Notes: generated from the sequence alone by a model not told the origin. A DNA stretch of 64,000 nt from Kurthia sibirica (GCF_003143975.1 NZ_QFVR01000005.1:1-64000); one strand, 5' to 3'. Shown: positions 7,955 to 17,550, counted from the stretch's first letter. Made by a program: numbers and translations.

Positions 7955-8266
7955 TTAAAAATTTAGCATCTACTACAAAAATCGAACGAATGAAGCGCTC
8001 TTCATGAAACAAATGGTGTTACCTGTTATTTGGATGGAGACCACAATACGTCCCAGTCTTTTTCTATCAATAAATCGCTACGATTCACTAAAGGCATTAA
8101 AAAAGAAAAGAAATAAAAATGTATATTAATGGAATTAAATGTAAGATATGTTACAATTAGCGTGAATGAGCAATATAGCTTTTTCGCTACCCGCTATTGG
8201 TCCTTCTTTTCATACTATGCCTATTGTACTTGTTATTGGAAATTATAATAGAAAAGGTGAATACCG

Positions 8267-9229
8267 ATGTTGAATTTTAAAAATGCGCAAGAAATTAATG
8301 ATGTAATTGCTGCTATTCATAAATTTATTGAACAAGATGTTTTTCCATTGAAAGAACACTATAAAAATTATTTAGAAAATGAACGTTTGTTTTACGACGA
8401 GAATGGCTATCTGTCGGCAGAAGTACAGCAAGCGTTTTTAGAAGTGCGCAAAGTATCTACAGCTGCTGGTTTTTACAATATGTTTGGAGATTCATCTCTT
8501 GGCGGCGAAGGAGATACATTTGGTTCAATATCTAATTCTCCCTACGCTCACTATGCGATGACCTTTGCCATAACAGATCAAGCATCGTTTGATAAACGTC
8601 AAGGAGGGATTAGTTGTTTTCTAGTGCCAGTTGATGGTAAAACATGTACAAATACATCAGTCATTTCTACGCTCGGTAATTTGGGTGGTGAAATTGGTAT
8701 TTTAGTTTATGAAAATACTAGAGTACATAAAAAATATATTATAGGTGAATTACATAATGGTTTTGATAAAGCGTTAGAAGGGGTAGACGTTGGGCGCATT
8801 GTTATGTCTGCAAATTGTGTCGGTGTCGCACAATGGGCATTACAAAAAGCAGTGGATTATTCAAATGAACGTCAAACATTCGGTCAAAAAATCGGTAGTC
8901 ATCAGACCATTCAAATTATGCTAGCCGATTGCGCAATGGATATTTATGCGGGACGTAATATGCTATTAAATTGTGTTTGGAAAATGGACAATGACAAACA
9001 ATTACCAATTAAAGAAATATCAATGGTAAAAGCTTATTGTACTGAAATGGCCCAACGTGTAATAGATCGTTGCATGCAAATACATGGTGGAATGGGTATT
9101 ACAAATGAATTGAAGTTAGTGAAAGCTTGGAGTTGGTCGCGCGCGATGCGCATACCAGATGGTACAACTGAAATTCAAAAAATAACGATTGCCAAACAAT
9201 TATTAAAAGGAAATAGTAGTTTTTCATAA
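8267..9229 (+). CDS. Acyl-CoA dehydrogenase with internal deletion
   Basis: A 320-residue member of the acyl-CoA dehydrogenase family, which normally has about 380-400 residues. The N-terminal helices (to FGDSSLGGEGDTFGSISN) run straight into SPYAHYAMTFAITD. Roughly 70-80 residues are absent, including the FAD-contacting LTEPxAGSD motif and part of the middle beta domain. The C-terminal domain is intact: ERQTFGQKIGSHQTIQ, MQIHGGMGITNEL and RIPDGTTEIQK. The deletion is in frame, so a protein can be made, but normal FAD binding is doubtful; it may be a decaying gene. Good ribosome site (AAAAGGTGA); monocistronic with its own terminator. Confidence 0.75.
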   Translation: MLNFKNAQEINDVIAAIHKFIEQDVFPLKEHYKNYLENERLFYDENGYLSAEVQQAFLEVRKVSTAAGFYNMFGDSSLGGEGDTFGSISNSPYAHYAMTFAITDQASFDKRQGGISCFLVPVDGKTCTNTSVISTLGNLGGEIGILVYENTRVHKKYIIGELHNGFDKALEGVDVGRIVMSANCVGVAQWALQKAVDYSNERQTFGQKIGSHQTIQIMLADCAMDIYAGRNMLLNCVWKMDNDKQLPIKEISMVKAYCTEMAQRVIDRCMQIHGGMGITNELKLVKAWSWSRAMRIPDGTTEIQKITIAKQLLKGNSSFS

Positions 9230-9235
9230 TACAGT

Positions 9236-9265
9236 AAAAAGCTCGCATAGATGTCGAGCTTTTTT
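9236..9265 (+). terminator. Terminator of acyl-CoA dehydrogenase gene
   Basis: AAAAAGCTCG and CGAGCTTTTT arms with a 9-nt loop, starting 6 bp after the stop codon. Confidence 0.85.
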
Positions 9266-9335
9266 AATTCTTAATAGTAGCTACATATAAGCTTAAAACT
9301 TATTGCTTACACTAGGTACAAAAGGAGTGAATAAG

Positions 9336-9815
9336 ATGACAAACCATTTTGCACATGCAATCACCCTAGAGAAAGTGAATATTTTCCCACATAAACTAAG
9401 TAAAAGTACGAATAGCCTACAAAATAAAATGAATGCTGCCATCGAATGTGCACATTATATTAAAGTGGATCTAGGGGATGAAAATATTCATATCCCACGT
9501 AAAATATACAATGAACCATTGATGTCTATAGAAATGCAGTTGAATAGTCAGCTGCAACAGATGCAGTATTATGCTTTGTTTAGTCGTCATTATAGTTGGA
9601 AAGTAAGACTTGCTTCTATTGAAGGATTAATGCTGATGGAAACGCTCTATGATTGGACAATTCCATATTTACTATTAGGAACAATGGACTTATCATCAGA
9701 AATACAATTGGCCTGCTTGCGCCTACTAAAAACATTTGAAGAATATGAAATAACTCGAATTACCTCAATGAATCAAGAAACTTTCCAATGGTTCTGTTGC
9801 AACGTTAAAAACTAA
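9336..9815 (+). pseudogene. HEAT-repeat-like protein cut by an IS6 remnant
   Basis: ATG 9336 has a strong ribosome site (AAAGGAGTG). The last part (SWKVRLASIEGLMLMETL... SSEIQLACLRLLKTFEEYE) has the paired-helix pattern of HEAT/PBS repeats, a protein-binding scaffold. The last residues, WFCCNVKN, are translated from the IS6 end GGTTCTGTTGCAACG at 9790. The natural C-terminus is therefore lost. The upstream GTG/TTG frame to 9303 lacks a ribosome site. Confidence 0.55.
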
Positions 9816-10022
9816 AAAGTATTGCTATTTCTTAGTTACGCTTTATGCAAAAACTCTTAGTAATTGATTGATTTCATAAGTCACTGAAAAGCCGAAGAGG
9901 TTTGCATCTCTTTGGCTTTTTTGTATCATGCATGTATGAAATGAATCATCTGAAATCTCTTAATCGTTTGTTTTTTCTAATTCTACCTTCTATCATATTA
10001 ATTGAGAAACTTTGTAACACAA
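9789..10022 (-). mobile_element. IS6-derived remnant, reverse orientation
   Basis: The ends GGTTCTGTTGCAACGTT (from about 9790) and AAACTTTGTAACACAACC (to 10022) bracket 234 bp. On the minus strand the part at about 9850-9920 corresponds to the transposase C-terminus (FGFSV, REINQLL region) with many changes. It is strongly decayed and truncates the gene at 9336. Confidence 0.65.
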
Positions 10023-10217
10023 CCTTTCCAACAATTAATGTTCGTTGGAAAAATAAAAATTGCGCAATGATAGAAGAATTTTATCATTTGTATCAGTAAA
10101 TACACTGAAATGAAATTATAATTTAAAAGAGAAAATATCGAACGTTTTCAAGGTTTTCATCCTTTTTTATGCTATACTTCACTAAATAATGTAAAAGTAT
10201 TTAGGGGGTTTTTCAAA

Positions 10218-10487
10218 TTGAATGATTCAATGTATTTATTAATGATTGCTATATTGGTATTATCTTTATTAGCTTTAGTTGCTAAGAGAAAACAAAAGGG
10301 TCTTAATGGTTTCAAGTCTTTACTAACTCCAATATTTAGTTACATGATTGGAATTGTTGTATTAATATCATTTTATACACATACATTTGGTCCATGGACT
10401 TTCTTTGTTTGTGTCGGATTATTACTGGGTGCATTAGTATGTATGCGCTATATGAAGCAAGCTTTGATTGAAGCTGCCAATAATTAA
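10218..10487 (+). CDS. Hypothetical three-span membrane protein
   Basis: An 89-residue protein starting at TTG 10218, nine bases after AGGGGG. Helices fall near residues 4-21, 36-52 and 58-76, with a KRKQKG loop between the first two. It has its own terminator at 10524. No family was recognised and the neighbours give no clue to function. Confidence 0.6.
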   Translation: MNDSMYLLMIAILVLSLLALVAKRKQKGLNGFKSLLTPIFSYMIGIVVLISFYTHTFGPWTFFVCVGLLLGALVCMRYMKQALIEAANN

Positions 10488-10523
10488 ATTTTCAAAAAAT
10501 GTTAATATTTATGTCAATATGGG

Positions 10524-10561
10524 GTATAAGGTCTAGGAAACTAGATCTTATACTTTTTTTT
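10524..10561 (+). terminator. Terminator of small membrane protein gene
   Basis: GTATAAGGTCTAG and CTAGATCTTATAC (one G-U pair) with a 5-nt loop, followed by eight T. Confidence 0.85.
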
Positions 10562-10646
10562 CGATCTAAAAAGGTGGTGTACTCTAAAACTTAGATAAGC
10601 AGATGATTGGGCAGTTCATACTACTACAGAAGAGAAGAGGTATTAC

Positions 10647-11433
10647 ATGAAAGAATCAGTTTATAAACATGCATTGCTCGTTACTACTATTTTGGGGGCT
10701 ATTGCAGCTGCTCCACTTGTAGGACATGCGGAGGAACAAGTTGGTCAAGAAGCACCAACTTCAGAAAATTCACCTGCTATTCCTAAAGTCACATCAACAC
10801 CAGTAACAAATGCTCCTCAACAAGCTCAAGCTCCTGAACAAACGGTGGCAGAACCCTCTAAAACAACTGCACCGATAACAAAACCAGCAGAGCTTACTCC
10901 ACCTGACGTGACCGCGGAGCAACCGATAGGATCACAGCCACCTCCTGTGGTAGAAACACCTGCTGAAGTTGAAGTACCAGCACCTCCAGCGGTAACACAA
11001 CCGCCAGTGCAAGACGAAGCTCAAAAGGTGGAGCCCGTTCAAGAGGAACCTGCTAAAGTAGCACCGGTAACGACACCTAAAGTGCCTGCTGTAAATACAG
11101 TAGATAAAACAACTGTCAAACCGCCTGTTGTAGCACTGAAAAAAGCGGCCGTTTCAGTAACTGTAAAAAAAGAAGTACCCGTGGTAAAAGCACAAGCTAA
11201 AGTAGCACCAGTTGTAGTGAAGGCTGTGAAAAAAGCAGCAGCAAAATCATATGGTTCATCGATTAAAGATACGTTTAAAGATAGTAATTTATCGAAAGCA
11301 GTGGTTGCCTTACTAGTAGAAGAACTCGAAGAAGTAAATGGTACTCCAATTGATGATTCAACAATCTTCACGCAAGAAATGGCTGAATATATTAACTCTG
11401 CTACATTCGATGAAGCAGGAATTTCCAATATCG
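10647..11433 (+). CDS. LRR LPXTG surface protein, exon 1
   Basis: This is the N-terminal part of a cell-wall-anchored leucine-rich-repeat protein. Residues 1-28 are a signal peptide (LLVTTILGAIAAAPLVGHA). Residues 30-190 are a Pro/Val/Lys-rich spacer with loosely repeated VAPVVVKA-like units. A cap then begins (SSIKDTFKDSNLSKAVVALL ... FDEAGISNI). Translation without splicing runs on into the intron and stops at 11462. Splicing at 11433/12042 joins codon g|aa and gives ISNI-E-GIELFTNLEYL, an unbroken 705-residue protein. The start follows AGAGGTATTAC. Likely adhesin or host/surface-binding protein; the ligand is unknown. Confidence 0.8.
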
Positions 11434-12041
11434 GTGCGACACGTTTCTTAGTGAAAAGCTAAGACATAGTATAAATACTAGAGAACTATTTCATTGAAGG
11501 ATGAAATGATAGGGTAACGCCTTAAAGCATCCTCACTAATACTCCGACATGCCTATAAGAAGGTATGAAGCTCGGTGAAGTCGACTGAATGACGATCAAC
11601 AGTCAGATAAGTTGGGTGTCTATAAGCAATCTATGGTTAGGAAGACGAATCTCCGTGAAGTTGGAATGCTACATATTTGTAGTATTAATCGTGTGGTCAA
11701 GTAATGTCGATATCATGAGTGACCATAATATGTTACAGGCATATTCAAGCGATTAAGGCTGTAGGAGGAACCTAAGGGTTGTAAAAAAGATAGATGAAAT
11801 GGAACGTGGAAAGCATAGAACCTACGGGTTTTAGCAAATAAATGGCGACTTGCCTACTAAAGCTAATTTATCTATGTGAGAGCGGAGTCATAGTACCTAT
11901 GAACCCTTGATAATAAGAGGCGAAGGGATGGGCTCTAGTCGGGTTTTTTAGCTCGATGGAACGCCGTATGAGGTGAAAGTCTCACGTACGGTGTGGGTCG
12001 GGGGAAAAGCTGGAGCGTAGCAAAGGCTTACCTATCGACAT
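11434..12041 (+). ncRNA. ORF-less group II intron
   Basis: The intron begins GTGCGACACG, the canonical GUGCGAC start, and ends ...ATCGACAT (AY end). Domain V is recognisable at about 11959-11993: CCGTATGAG-GTGAAAGT-CTCACGTACGG with the GAAA tetraloop. Domain VI follows, ending near GGCTTACCTATC. CGATAT at 11708-11713 is complementary to ATATCG at 11428-11433, the six bases before the splice site, and fits an EBS1-IBS1 pair. No reverse transcriptase/maturase ORF is present in domain IV; at 608 nt only ribozyme parts fit. Removal restores the host reading frame exactly. Splicing would need self-splicing or a maturase in trans. Confidence 0.85.
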
Positions 12042-13372
12042 AAGGAATTGAATTATTTACAAATTTAGAATATTTATCATTAGCAGGTAATACCATTTCA
12101 AAAATACCAGATGTTTTTGCTGATTTGAAAAAACTTTTAGAATTGAACTTAAGTGATAATAAATTAACGGAAGTTCCAACAGTGCTAACAAAACTAGAAA
12201 ATTTAGAAATATTATCATTAAACGACAATGACATTACAAAAGTAACAGCTGATATTTCAAAACTACAAAACTTAAAGCTACTAGAGCTACAAAATAATAA
12301 ACTGAAAGAATTACCAGCATCAATTGGTGATTTAAAAAATCTTGAAGAATTATATGTGCATAATAATGAGTTAACTAAGCTACCCGATTCAATCGGTAAA
12401 TTATCAAATCTAACAAGTTTAACGGCCCATGACAACAAACTAAAAGAGTTACCAGCATCAATTGGTAATTTACAAGCATTAGAACATTTATCAGTACACC
12501 ATAATCAGTTAAATAAAGTACCTGATTCAGTTGGTAAATTGGCTAATTTAGAAGTACTTTATTTAGATCACAATAATATTGTTCGTTTACCAGATAGCAT
12601 AGGTGATTTAACGAAATTAGTCGAGCTGTACTTGAATGACAATCAATTAACAAGTCTACCTAATAGTCTTCTTAAATTGAAAAATGTAGAAGAATTAACG
12701 CTTGAAAACAACCTTCTTAAAACGGGTGGTATTGTGAAAGTTGGAGATGAATCTTTCAAAGTAGGTAAACAAGATCAACTTCAATGGAATACAAAAGAAG
12801 TAATGAAAGCAATTGATTCAAAAAAAGAAATGCTGACAGAAAAAGAGTTGCTAGCTATGCTTGAACTAGCATCAGGGAGAAAACTATCTCCAGAACATAA
12901 ATTTATTTTTGAAGGTTATTTTGATGATAAAGGCAATGAAATTAAATTATCAGATTATTTTTCTGGTGATAAAGTAATTAAGTCAGGTAGCATCAACTTA
13001 CGTGTGCGTTCTGAAGGAACAGGCATTTATCCGAATGATAGTGATAATGCTGTAACAGGTAATTTCAAATATACACTTACTGTTGATGATGATGGAAACG
13101 GCGGTGGAAATGGCGGTGGAAATGGCAATGGAAACGGCAATGGAAACGGCAATGGCAATGGCAATGGGACAGGTACAACCACTGGTGGTGGAAATGGTAG
13201 CACAGGAACAACTCCTGATGGTGACATCGTGACTACTATCGAAGAGGGTACAACGACTTTATTACCTCAAACTGGTTCTGAAATTACAAAAGGACTAGGC
13301 ATTACAGGTGTTGCAACAGCATTACTGGGTTTATTCTTCGTACGCAGAAAAAAAGTAAATAAAGAACAATAA
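12042..13372 (+). CDS. LRR LPXTG surface protein, exon 2
   Basis: This is the C-terminal part of the surface protein. About nine leucine-rich repeats of 23 residues follow the splice site (NLEYLSLAGNTISKIPDVF, LPASIGDLKNLEELYVHNN and so on), matching the consensus of the internalin/Ran-type families. A beta-rich domain (GYFDDKGNEIKL ... FKYTLTVDD), a Gly-Asn repeat spacer (13097-13170), and a sortase signal LPQTG with membrane helix and KVNKEQ tail complete it. An internal ATG at 12125 has no ribosome site, so production depends on splicing or re-initiation. No sortase gene is in the window. Terminator at 13381. Confidence 0.85.
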
Positions 13373-13380
13373 ATTTAAAG

Positions 13381-13420
13381 AAAACCCGTCGTTCAGTAAA
13401 TTGAACAACGGGTTTTTATT
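13381..13420 (+). terminator. Terminator of LRR protein gene
   Basis: AAAACCCG..GTTCA and TTGAAC..CGGGTTTTT arms with a T run. Confidence 0.85.
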
Positions 13421-13474
13421 TTGAAGAAAAATAGATATTAAAAATCTTGTTGTAATAGAATTGTTCCGTGAGGT

Positions 13475-14077
13475 TTATTTAGTCGAAAACTGTTCCAATA
13501 GATTACTGTATGGACCATGTAATGATAATGAAATCATATTGGAGTAGACTTCGATGGCTGGGAGCGGTTTATTATCTTGGATCCACCAAATAATCGTTTG
13601 ATAATATGCGCCCGCCACATAGTTAATAATTAATTGTTCCGGGGCAATATAGTCTTTTTCAGGTTGTACTAAAGCCATACCACTTGAAATATAATCGGTT
13701 AAAACCTCTAAAACGCCGTCACTGATGGTTGGTTCTTTTCTTTCAACAAGGAAGGTTTTATAAAAATAGAGGTTTTTTTCAAAATGTTGAAATAGTTTTT
13801 CGAAAATCCTTGGCATTTCATCTGGAACTAAAAATTCGATCTTTGCTTGATCTTTAATCGACAAAGAATCTTTCATTTGCGCTAACATACCTAGCATCAT
13901 CGACTCTTTTAAATCCTCCACACTACTGTGGTGATTATAAAAAGTAGGGCGCGTAATTTGAGCTGTTTCACACACTTCTTTTATCGATGGATCGCCCTTC
14001 ATTTCCGAAAACAGTTGTAATGCTGCACGATGTAATTTTTCTCGTGTTTTAATTTGACGAGGGTCAGTTTGTACCAC
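13475..14077 (-). CDS. TetR family transcriptional regulator
   Basis: About 200 residues. The N-terminal helix-turn-helix covers residues 8-55 (KLHRAALQLFSEMKGDPSIKE, TAQITRPTFYNHHSS); the rest is the all-helical ligand and dimerisation domain. GTG 14077 is chosen because GAGAAGGTG lies at proper distance and a TATACT -10-like box sits so close to ATG 14098 that this codon would be leaderless. It lies 158 bp downstream of the EamA exporter gene on the same strand, so it may control that gene or itself; the ligand is unknown. Confidence 0.8.
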   Translation of the reverse strand: MVQTDPRQIKTREKLHRAALQLFSEMKGDPSIKEVCETAQITRPTFYNHHSSVEDLKESMMLGMLAQMKDSLSIKDQAKIEFLVPDEMPRIFEKLFQHFEKNLYFYKTFLVERKEPTISDGVLEVLTDYISSGMALVQPEKDYIAPEQLIINYVAGAYYQTIIWWIQDNKPLPAIEVYSNMISLSLHGPYSNLLEQFSTK

Positions 14078-14189
14078 TTGAAGAGCACCTTCTCCCATAT
14101 ATTTTTTTTAGTATAACATATTCTACTGTAATTTGATTCTAAGATAGTAGAATTGTGTGATGAAAATTGTATTCAAAATCATATAATAA

Positions 14190-14231
14190 TTCAAATAGTA
14201 GAACGGCTCGTAAGGAGTTCTACTATTTGAA
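14190..14231. repeat. Perfect 15-bp inverted repeat
   Basis: TTCAAATAGTAGAAC (14190-14204) and GTTCTACTATTTGAA (14217-14231) with a 12-nt loop, between the EamA and TetR genes. There is no clear T run on either strand, so it may be an operator or an RNA structure rather than a simple terminator. Confidence 0.6.
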
Positions 14232-14255
14232 AATACATGTAGAAACATTTTTCAT

Positions 14256-15164
14256 TTATATAGGTGTTTTCTTACCAAAAGCAAGCAGTACCATGACACT
14301 TAATAGGCAAAACATCCCGCACCACTGAAATATACCAAATGGTTCATTTAACCAAAAAACCATAGTCAGTACCGCTGCTAGTGGTTCTAAACTACCTAGT
14401 AGACTTGTTTCTTTTGGAGATAGGCTTTGTAAACTTTCTATATAAAACCAAAAAGCGAGCATTGTACCAAAAAATATAATGAAAAATAAATAGAAATAGC
14501 CTACTAAAGGTAATGCTGTAAAATTCATTTGCCAAGGTGGATGAACAAAACTTAATAGAAAACCACCAATTAGCATAGCCCAACCAACAACAACAAGTGA
14601 ATCAAATTGGCGCAGTAAATGCGCAGCATTCAACGTATAAAAAGCTAAAGCAATACCGGATAAAACACCCCACAAAATAGCTTTATTAGATACAGATAAG
14701 GTTGAAATATCTCCATTAGTTAATAGTAACAAACAACCAAATAGTGAAAGGGTTACAACGATTATATCTCTAATATTTAATTTTTCTTGTTTTCTTAACA
14801 ACATATAAATAACAATAATTGTTGGTGCTAAGTATTGTAATAATGTTGCGACAGCGGCATTGCCATTTTTTATTGAAGCCATATACGTATATTGCACGGC
14901 TAATACACCAAATAAACTAAAAATAATTAAATGACATGCCCTTTTTTTGTTCTGCCAAATCTGTACTATTTGGGCACGTTCTTTTAGAAAGAATTGCAAA
15001 ATTAATAATGAAAATCCAGCAATTAATAATCGGATTGTAACGAGCCAATTTACATCTATTGCATAGTCTTGAAAAAGTTTTTGTGCAACAGTTCCACCTA
15101 CTCCCCAAAATACTGCTCCTAAAATGACGAGGAGTAATCCTGTCGATCTTTTTGAATGATTCAT
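14256..15164 (-). CDS. EamA/DMT family exporter
   Basis: A 302-residue protein with ten membrane helices, the pattern of the drug/metabolite transporter superfamily with two EamA repeats (about 10-140 and 158-295). [14 protein letters not shown] at the N-terminus and [18 protein letters not shown] in the second repeat are typical. Family members export amino acids, purines or small toxic metabolites. It is divergently transcribed from an AraC regulator 104 bp away, a common pairing in which the regulator controls the exporter. The substrate is unknown. Confidence 0.85.
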   Translation of the reverse strand: MNHSKRSTGLLLVILGAVFWGVGGTVAQKLFQDYAIDVNWLVTIRLLIAGFSLLILQFFLKERAQIVQIWQNKKRACHLIIFSLFGVLAVQYTYMASIKNGNAAVATLLQYLAPTIIVIYMLLRKQEKLNIRDIIVVTLSLFGCLLLLTNGDISTLSVSNKAILWGVLSGIALAFYTLNAAHLLRQFDSLVVVGWAMLIGGFLLSFVHPPWQMNFTALPLVGYFYLFFIIFFGTMLAFWFYIESLQSLSPKETSLLGSLEPLAAVLTMVFWLNEPFGIFQWCGMFCLLSVMVLLAFGKKTPI

Positions 15165-15268
15165 CTCATGCCCACCCTACTATATAATAATAGTGTTATC
15201 ATACATCTGTGCAGGGCTCAATTATACTTAAAATGTATGATAAAATATAACTATATTGAGGTGAGAGC

Positions 15269-16162
15269 ATGAAACGGAAAGAATTTCATATTAATCAGGA
15301 TTTTCATGAACTAACAAAACATCGAATGACGAATCTTTCTTTTGCTTGTTATGAAACAACTATTGCTGCTACTATTAATGGCTATATACCTTTACATTGG
15401 CATGAAGAGCTACAATTTGTTTTGGTGATACATGGTATTGCTGTTTTTCAAATAGATGACCAAAGAGTTGAAGTTGAAAAAGGTTGTGGTTTATTTGTTA
15501 ACAGTGGTATTTTGCATTCAGCCACCGAAAAACCAGGGACGAATTGCACTTATATTTGTTTGAATATCTCGCCCTATTTTATTATTTCACAAGAACTCTA
15601 TGTGACGCATACCGCCCCTTATATTCATGCCACTAATCTAGCGTTCATCGCTATTAACAGGCATGATCATTGGGGAGCGCAAATACTTACCTTACTAGCC
15701 GATATAAAATCATTAGTGGATAATCAACCCCTAAACTATGAGGTGGATCTAACAATAAATTTTACATTGATTTGGAAAAATATTATCGGAAATGCATGCA
15801 AAGTAACAACACATGATGTGAATCTAGTAAAACAAACCAGATTAAAAAATATGATTGAATGGATACATGCTAATTATTCTGAAAAAATCACCTTAGAAAA
15901 AATTGCGAGCGTAGGACAATTAAGTAGATCCGAATGTTGTAGATATTTCAAAACATCACTGAAAACAACACCATTAACCTATGTTATTACCTATAGGATT
16001 CAAAAAAGTTTGGTGTTATTACAGCAATTAGAATTAACTGTTACTGAAATTGCCTATGAATTAGGTTTTAATAGTACCAGTTATTTTATAGAAAAATTCA
16101 AAAAATCGATGGCTATGACACCACTAACTTATCGAAAATCTCTTGTTACACGTCGTCAATAA
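15269..16162 (+). CDS. AraC family transcriptional regulator
   Basis: 297 residues. The N-terminal cupin-type sensing domain covers about 30-150 (PLHWHEELQFVLVIHGIAVFQIDD). The C-terminal double helix-turn-helix covers about 190-292 (YSEKITLEKIASVGQLSRSE, LTVTEIAYELGFNSTSYFIEKFKK), which matches the AraC signature well. The start follows TGAGGTGAGAGC. It is divergent to the EamA exporter and probably activates it or itself on binding a small molecule. Confidence 0.9.
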   Translation: MKRKEFHINQDFHELTKHRMTNLSFACYETTIAATINGYIPLHWHEELQFVLVIHGIAVFQIDDQRVEVEKGCGLFVNSGILHSATEKPGTNCTYICLNISPYFIISQELYVTHTAPYIHATNLAFIAINRHDHWGAQILTLLADIKSLVDNQPLNYEVDLTINFTLIWKNIIGNACKVTTHDVNLVKQTRLKNMIEWIHANYSEKITLEKIASVGQLSRSECCRYFKTSLKTTPLTYVITYRIQKSLVLLQQLELTVTEIAYELGFNSTSYFIEKFKKSMAMTPLTYRKSLVTRRQ

Positions 16163-16245
16163 AAGAATTAAAGGAAATCTGCCATCAAAGATGTTTTAGT
16201 CACAAAAATCAAAGAAGTAGCAGGCACATAATCTCTTTTTATACA

Positions 16246-16466
16246 GAGGGCCAAGCGTTCAGCTATGTGTCCAGTTTGTCAGTCAATGATCTCTAAAGTA
16301 TATGATGATTGCATATAAAAAATTAACCACCTAAAAAACGAAATGAACCTGTTTTACCATAAGGTAACAGAAACGAAATGTGTATGGTTATAAATGATGT
16401 AATCGATTTGGAGCAGAAAACTTCTTACTATTAATGTATAAAGAAGTTGGTGTACATTTGGGCTAA
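16246..16466 (+). mobile_element. ISL3-family transposase remnant
   Basis: The plus strand reads KRSAMCPVCQSMISKVYDD (zinc-finger N-terminus of ISL3 transposases), then a stop, KINHLK, and LFYHKVTETKCVW resembling the second zinc motif. At 16420-16465 YKEVGVHLG matches the extreme C-terminus. The whole catalytic middle is deleted and stops are present. The stretch 16163-16245 holds nothing recognisable. Confidence 0.55.
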
Positions 16467-16473
16467 AGGAAAA

Positions 16474-16509
16474 AGGTGAATGAAATTGAAAATCCAATTT
16501 CATTCACCT
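16474..16509 (-). terminator. Terminator of alpha/beta hydrolase gene
   Basis: AGGTGAATGAAATTG and CAATTTCATTCACCT, perfect 15-bp arms with a 6-nt loop. On the minus strand it is followed by five T. Confidence 0.85.
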
Positions 16510-16530
16510 CAACATTTTTAAAGATTCACC

Positions 16531-17484
16531 TTACATATATCGATCAACGAACTTCCAAATAGACGACCAATACAACGCAGAATTCATTTCATTTGCTTCG
16601 CCATGGCCCGCATGTTTAATAATCAGTTTCTCTTTTTCAACTGTTGTCGCATCATACAGCGTATCTACCATTTTATATGGTACAAATGTGTCAGCATCTC
16701 CGTGAATAAACAAAATAGGTGTTTTGTTTTTCTTCAGCTGTTGGAGAGCAGATGCTTCTTTAATCGAGTAACCGGCCTTTATTTGTGCCATCGTATTCGC
16801 TGCATTTATAACAGGAAATGGTGGTAGACCGTATAGTTGATCCAGTTGATATGTAAAAACATCTGCTGCAGATGTATACCCACAATCTTCGACAATTACT
16901 TTTACATTCGCTGGCAAATCTTCACCAGATGTCATCATCATAGTCGCTGCACCCATCGATAAACCAAATAGGACAATCTCCGCTTGAGGATCTTCTTTTA
17001 CCACCAAATCAATCCATTGAACGATATCTTTACGATCATCCCATCCCATGCCAATATAATCGCCTTCAGAGCTACCATGACCTCTTAAATTAGGCACGAT
17101 AATATTATAGTCCTTAGCATAAAAATGACGATTCCATCTTGTCATAAAGATATTTTCGCCGCCATAACCATGGGCACCAATCATCCATTTATGACTTTGT
17201 TTTTCTTGCGTATACTTCAGTGCCTGCAGTTTTAAGTCATCTTTTGATGTAATGAAAATTTCCGTTGCAGGATGTTTTAATTCAAATACTTTGTCATCAG
17301 ATTCAAGTTTTTGAATGGCTTCTTTTGAAATAAATTCTGACTGCTTTAAATTATCGTTATTTTCCATAAAATCTTTATCTGTGTGTGGGTTTAATGCTAA
17401 ATTATAAAAGAAATTACCAATTAAAAAATATGCAGTAATTAGTACTACGAGTATAATCCCACTAATCCATCCCCATTTTTTCAT
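16531..17484 (-). CDS. Membrane-anchored alpha/beta hydrolase
   Basis: 317 residues from ATG 17484, behind AGGTGG; the longer frame to 17571 lacks a ribosome site. Residues 4-25 form an N-terminal signal anchor. The alpha/beta-hydrolase fold follows, with oxyanion region GAHGYGGEN, nucleophile elbow LFGLSMGAA (Ser), an Asp in FIHGDADTFVP and a His in KHAGHGEANE, so the triad is complete. It resembles Bacillus YqkD-type extracytoplasmic hydrolases of unknown substrate. Monocistronic. Confidence 0.8.
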   Translation of the reverse strand: MKKWGWISGIILVVLITAYFLIGNFFYNLALNPHTDKDFMENNDNLKQSEFISKEAIQKLESDDKVFELKHPATEIFITSKDDLKLQALKYTQEKQSHKWMIGAHGYGGENIFMTRWNRHFYAKDYNIIVPNLRGHGSSEGDYIGMGWDDRKDIVQWIDLVVKEDPQAEIVLFGLSMGAATMMMTSGEDLPANVKVIVEDCGYTSAADVFTYQLDQLYGLPPFPVINAANTMAQIKAGYSIKEASALQQLKKNKTPILFIHGDADTFVPYKMVDTLYDATTVEKEKLIIKHAGHGEANEMNSALYWSSIWKFVDRYM

Positions 17485-17550
17485 TTGTAAAAAACCACCT
17501 GACCTTGTAAGATTATGTAACTGTTTTATAGTATAACAAAATAACAACAA

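Noticed and set aside
7816-8007. 63-codon plus-strand ORF
   Set aside because: It lies within the inverted-repeat element at 7767-7954 and has no ribosome site.
9902-10099. 65-codon plus-strand ORF
   Set aside because: It is antisense to the IS6 remnant and crosses its end; not a gene.
11039-11428. 129-codon minus-strand ORF
   Set aside because: It is the antisense of the Pro/Val/Lys-rich spacer of the LRR protein; such repeats keep the opposite frame open.
11463-12041. Independent small RNA or frameshifted gene part between the two LRR frames
   Set aside because: The GTGCGAC start, domain V and exact frame restoration show it is a group II intron.
12028-12438. 136-codon minus-strand ORF
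   Set aside because: It is the antisense of the leucine-rich repeats, with no ribosome site.
13027-13227. Minus-strand proline-rich ORF
   Set aside because: It is the antisense of the Gly-Asn repeat spacer.
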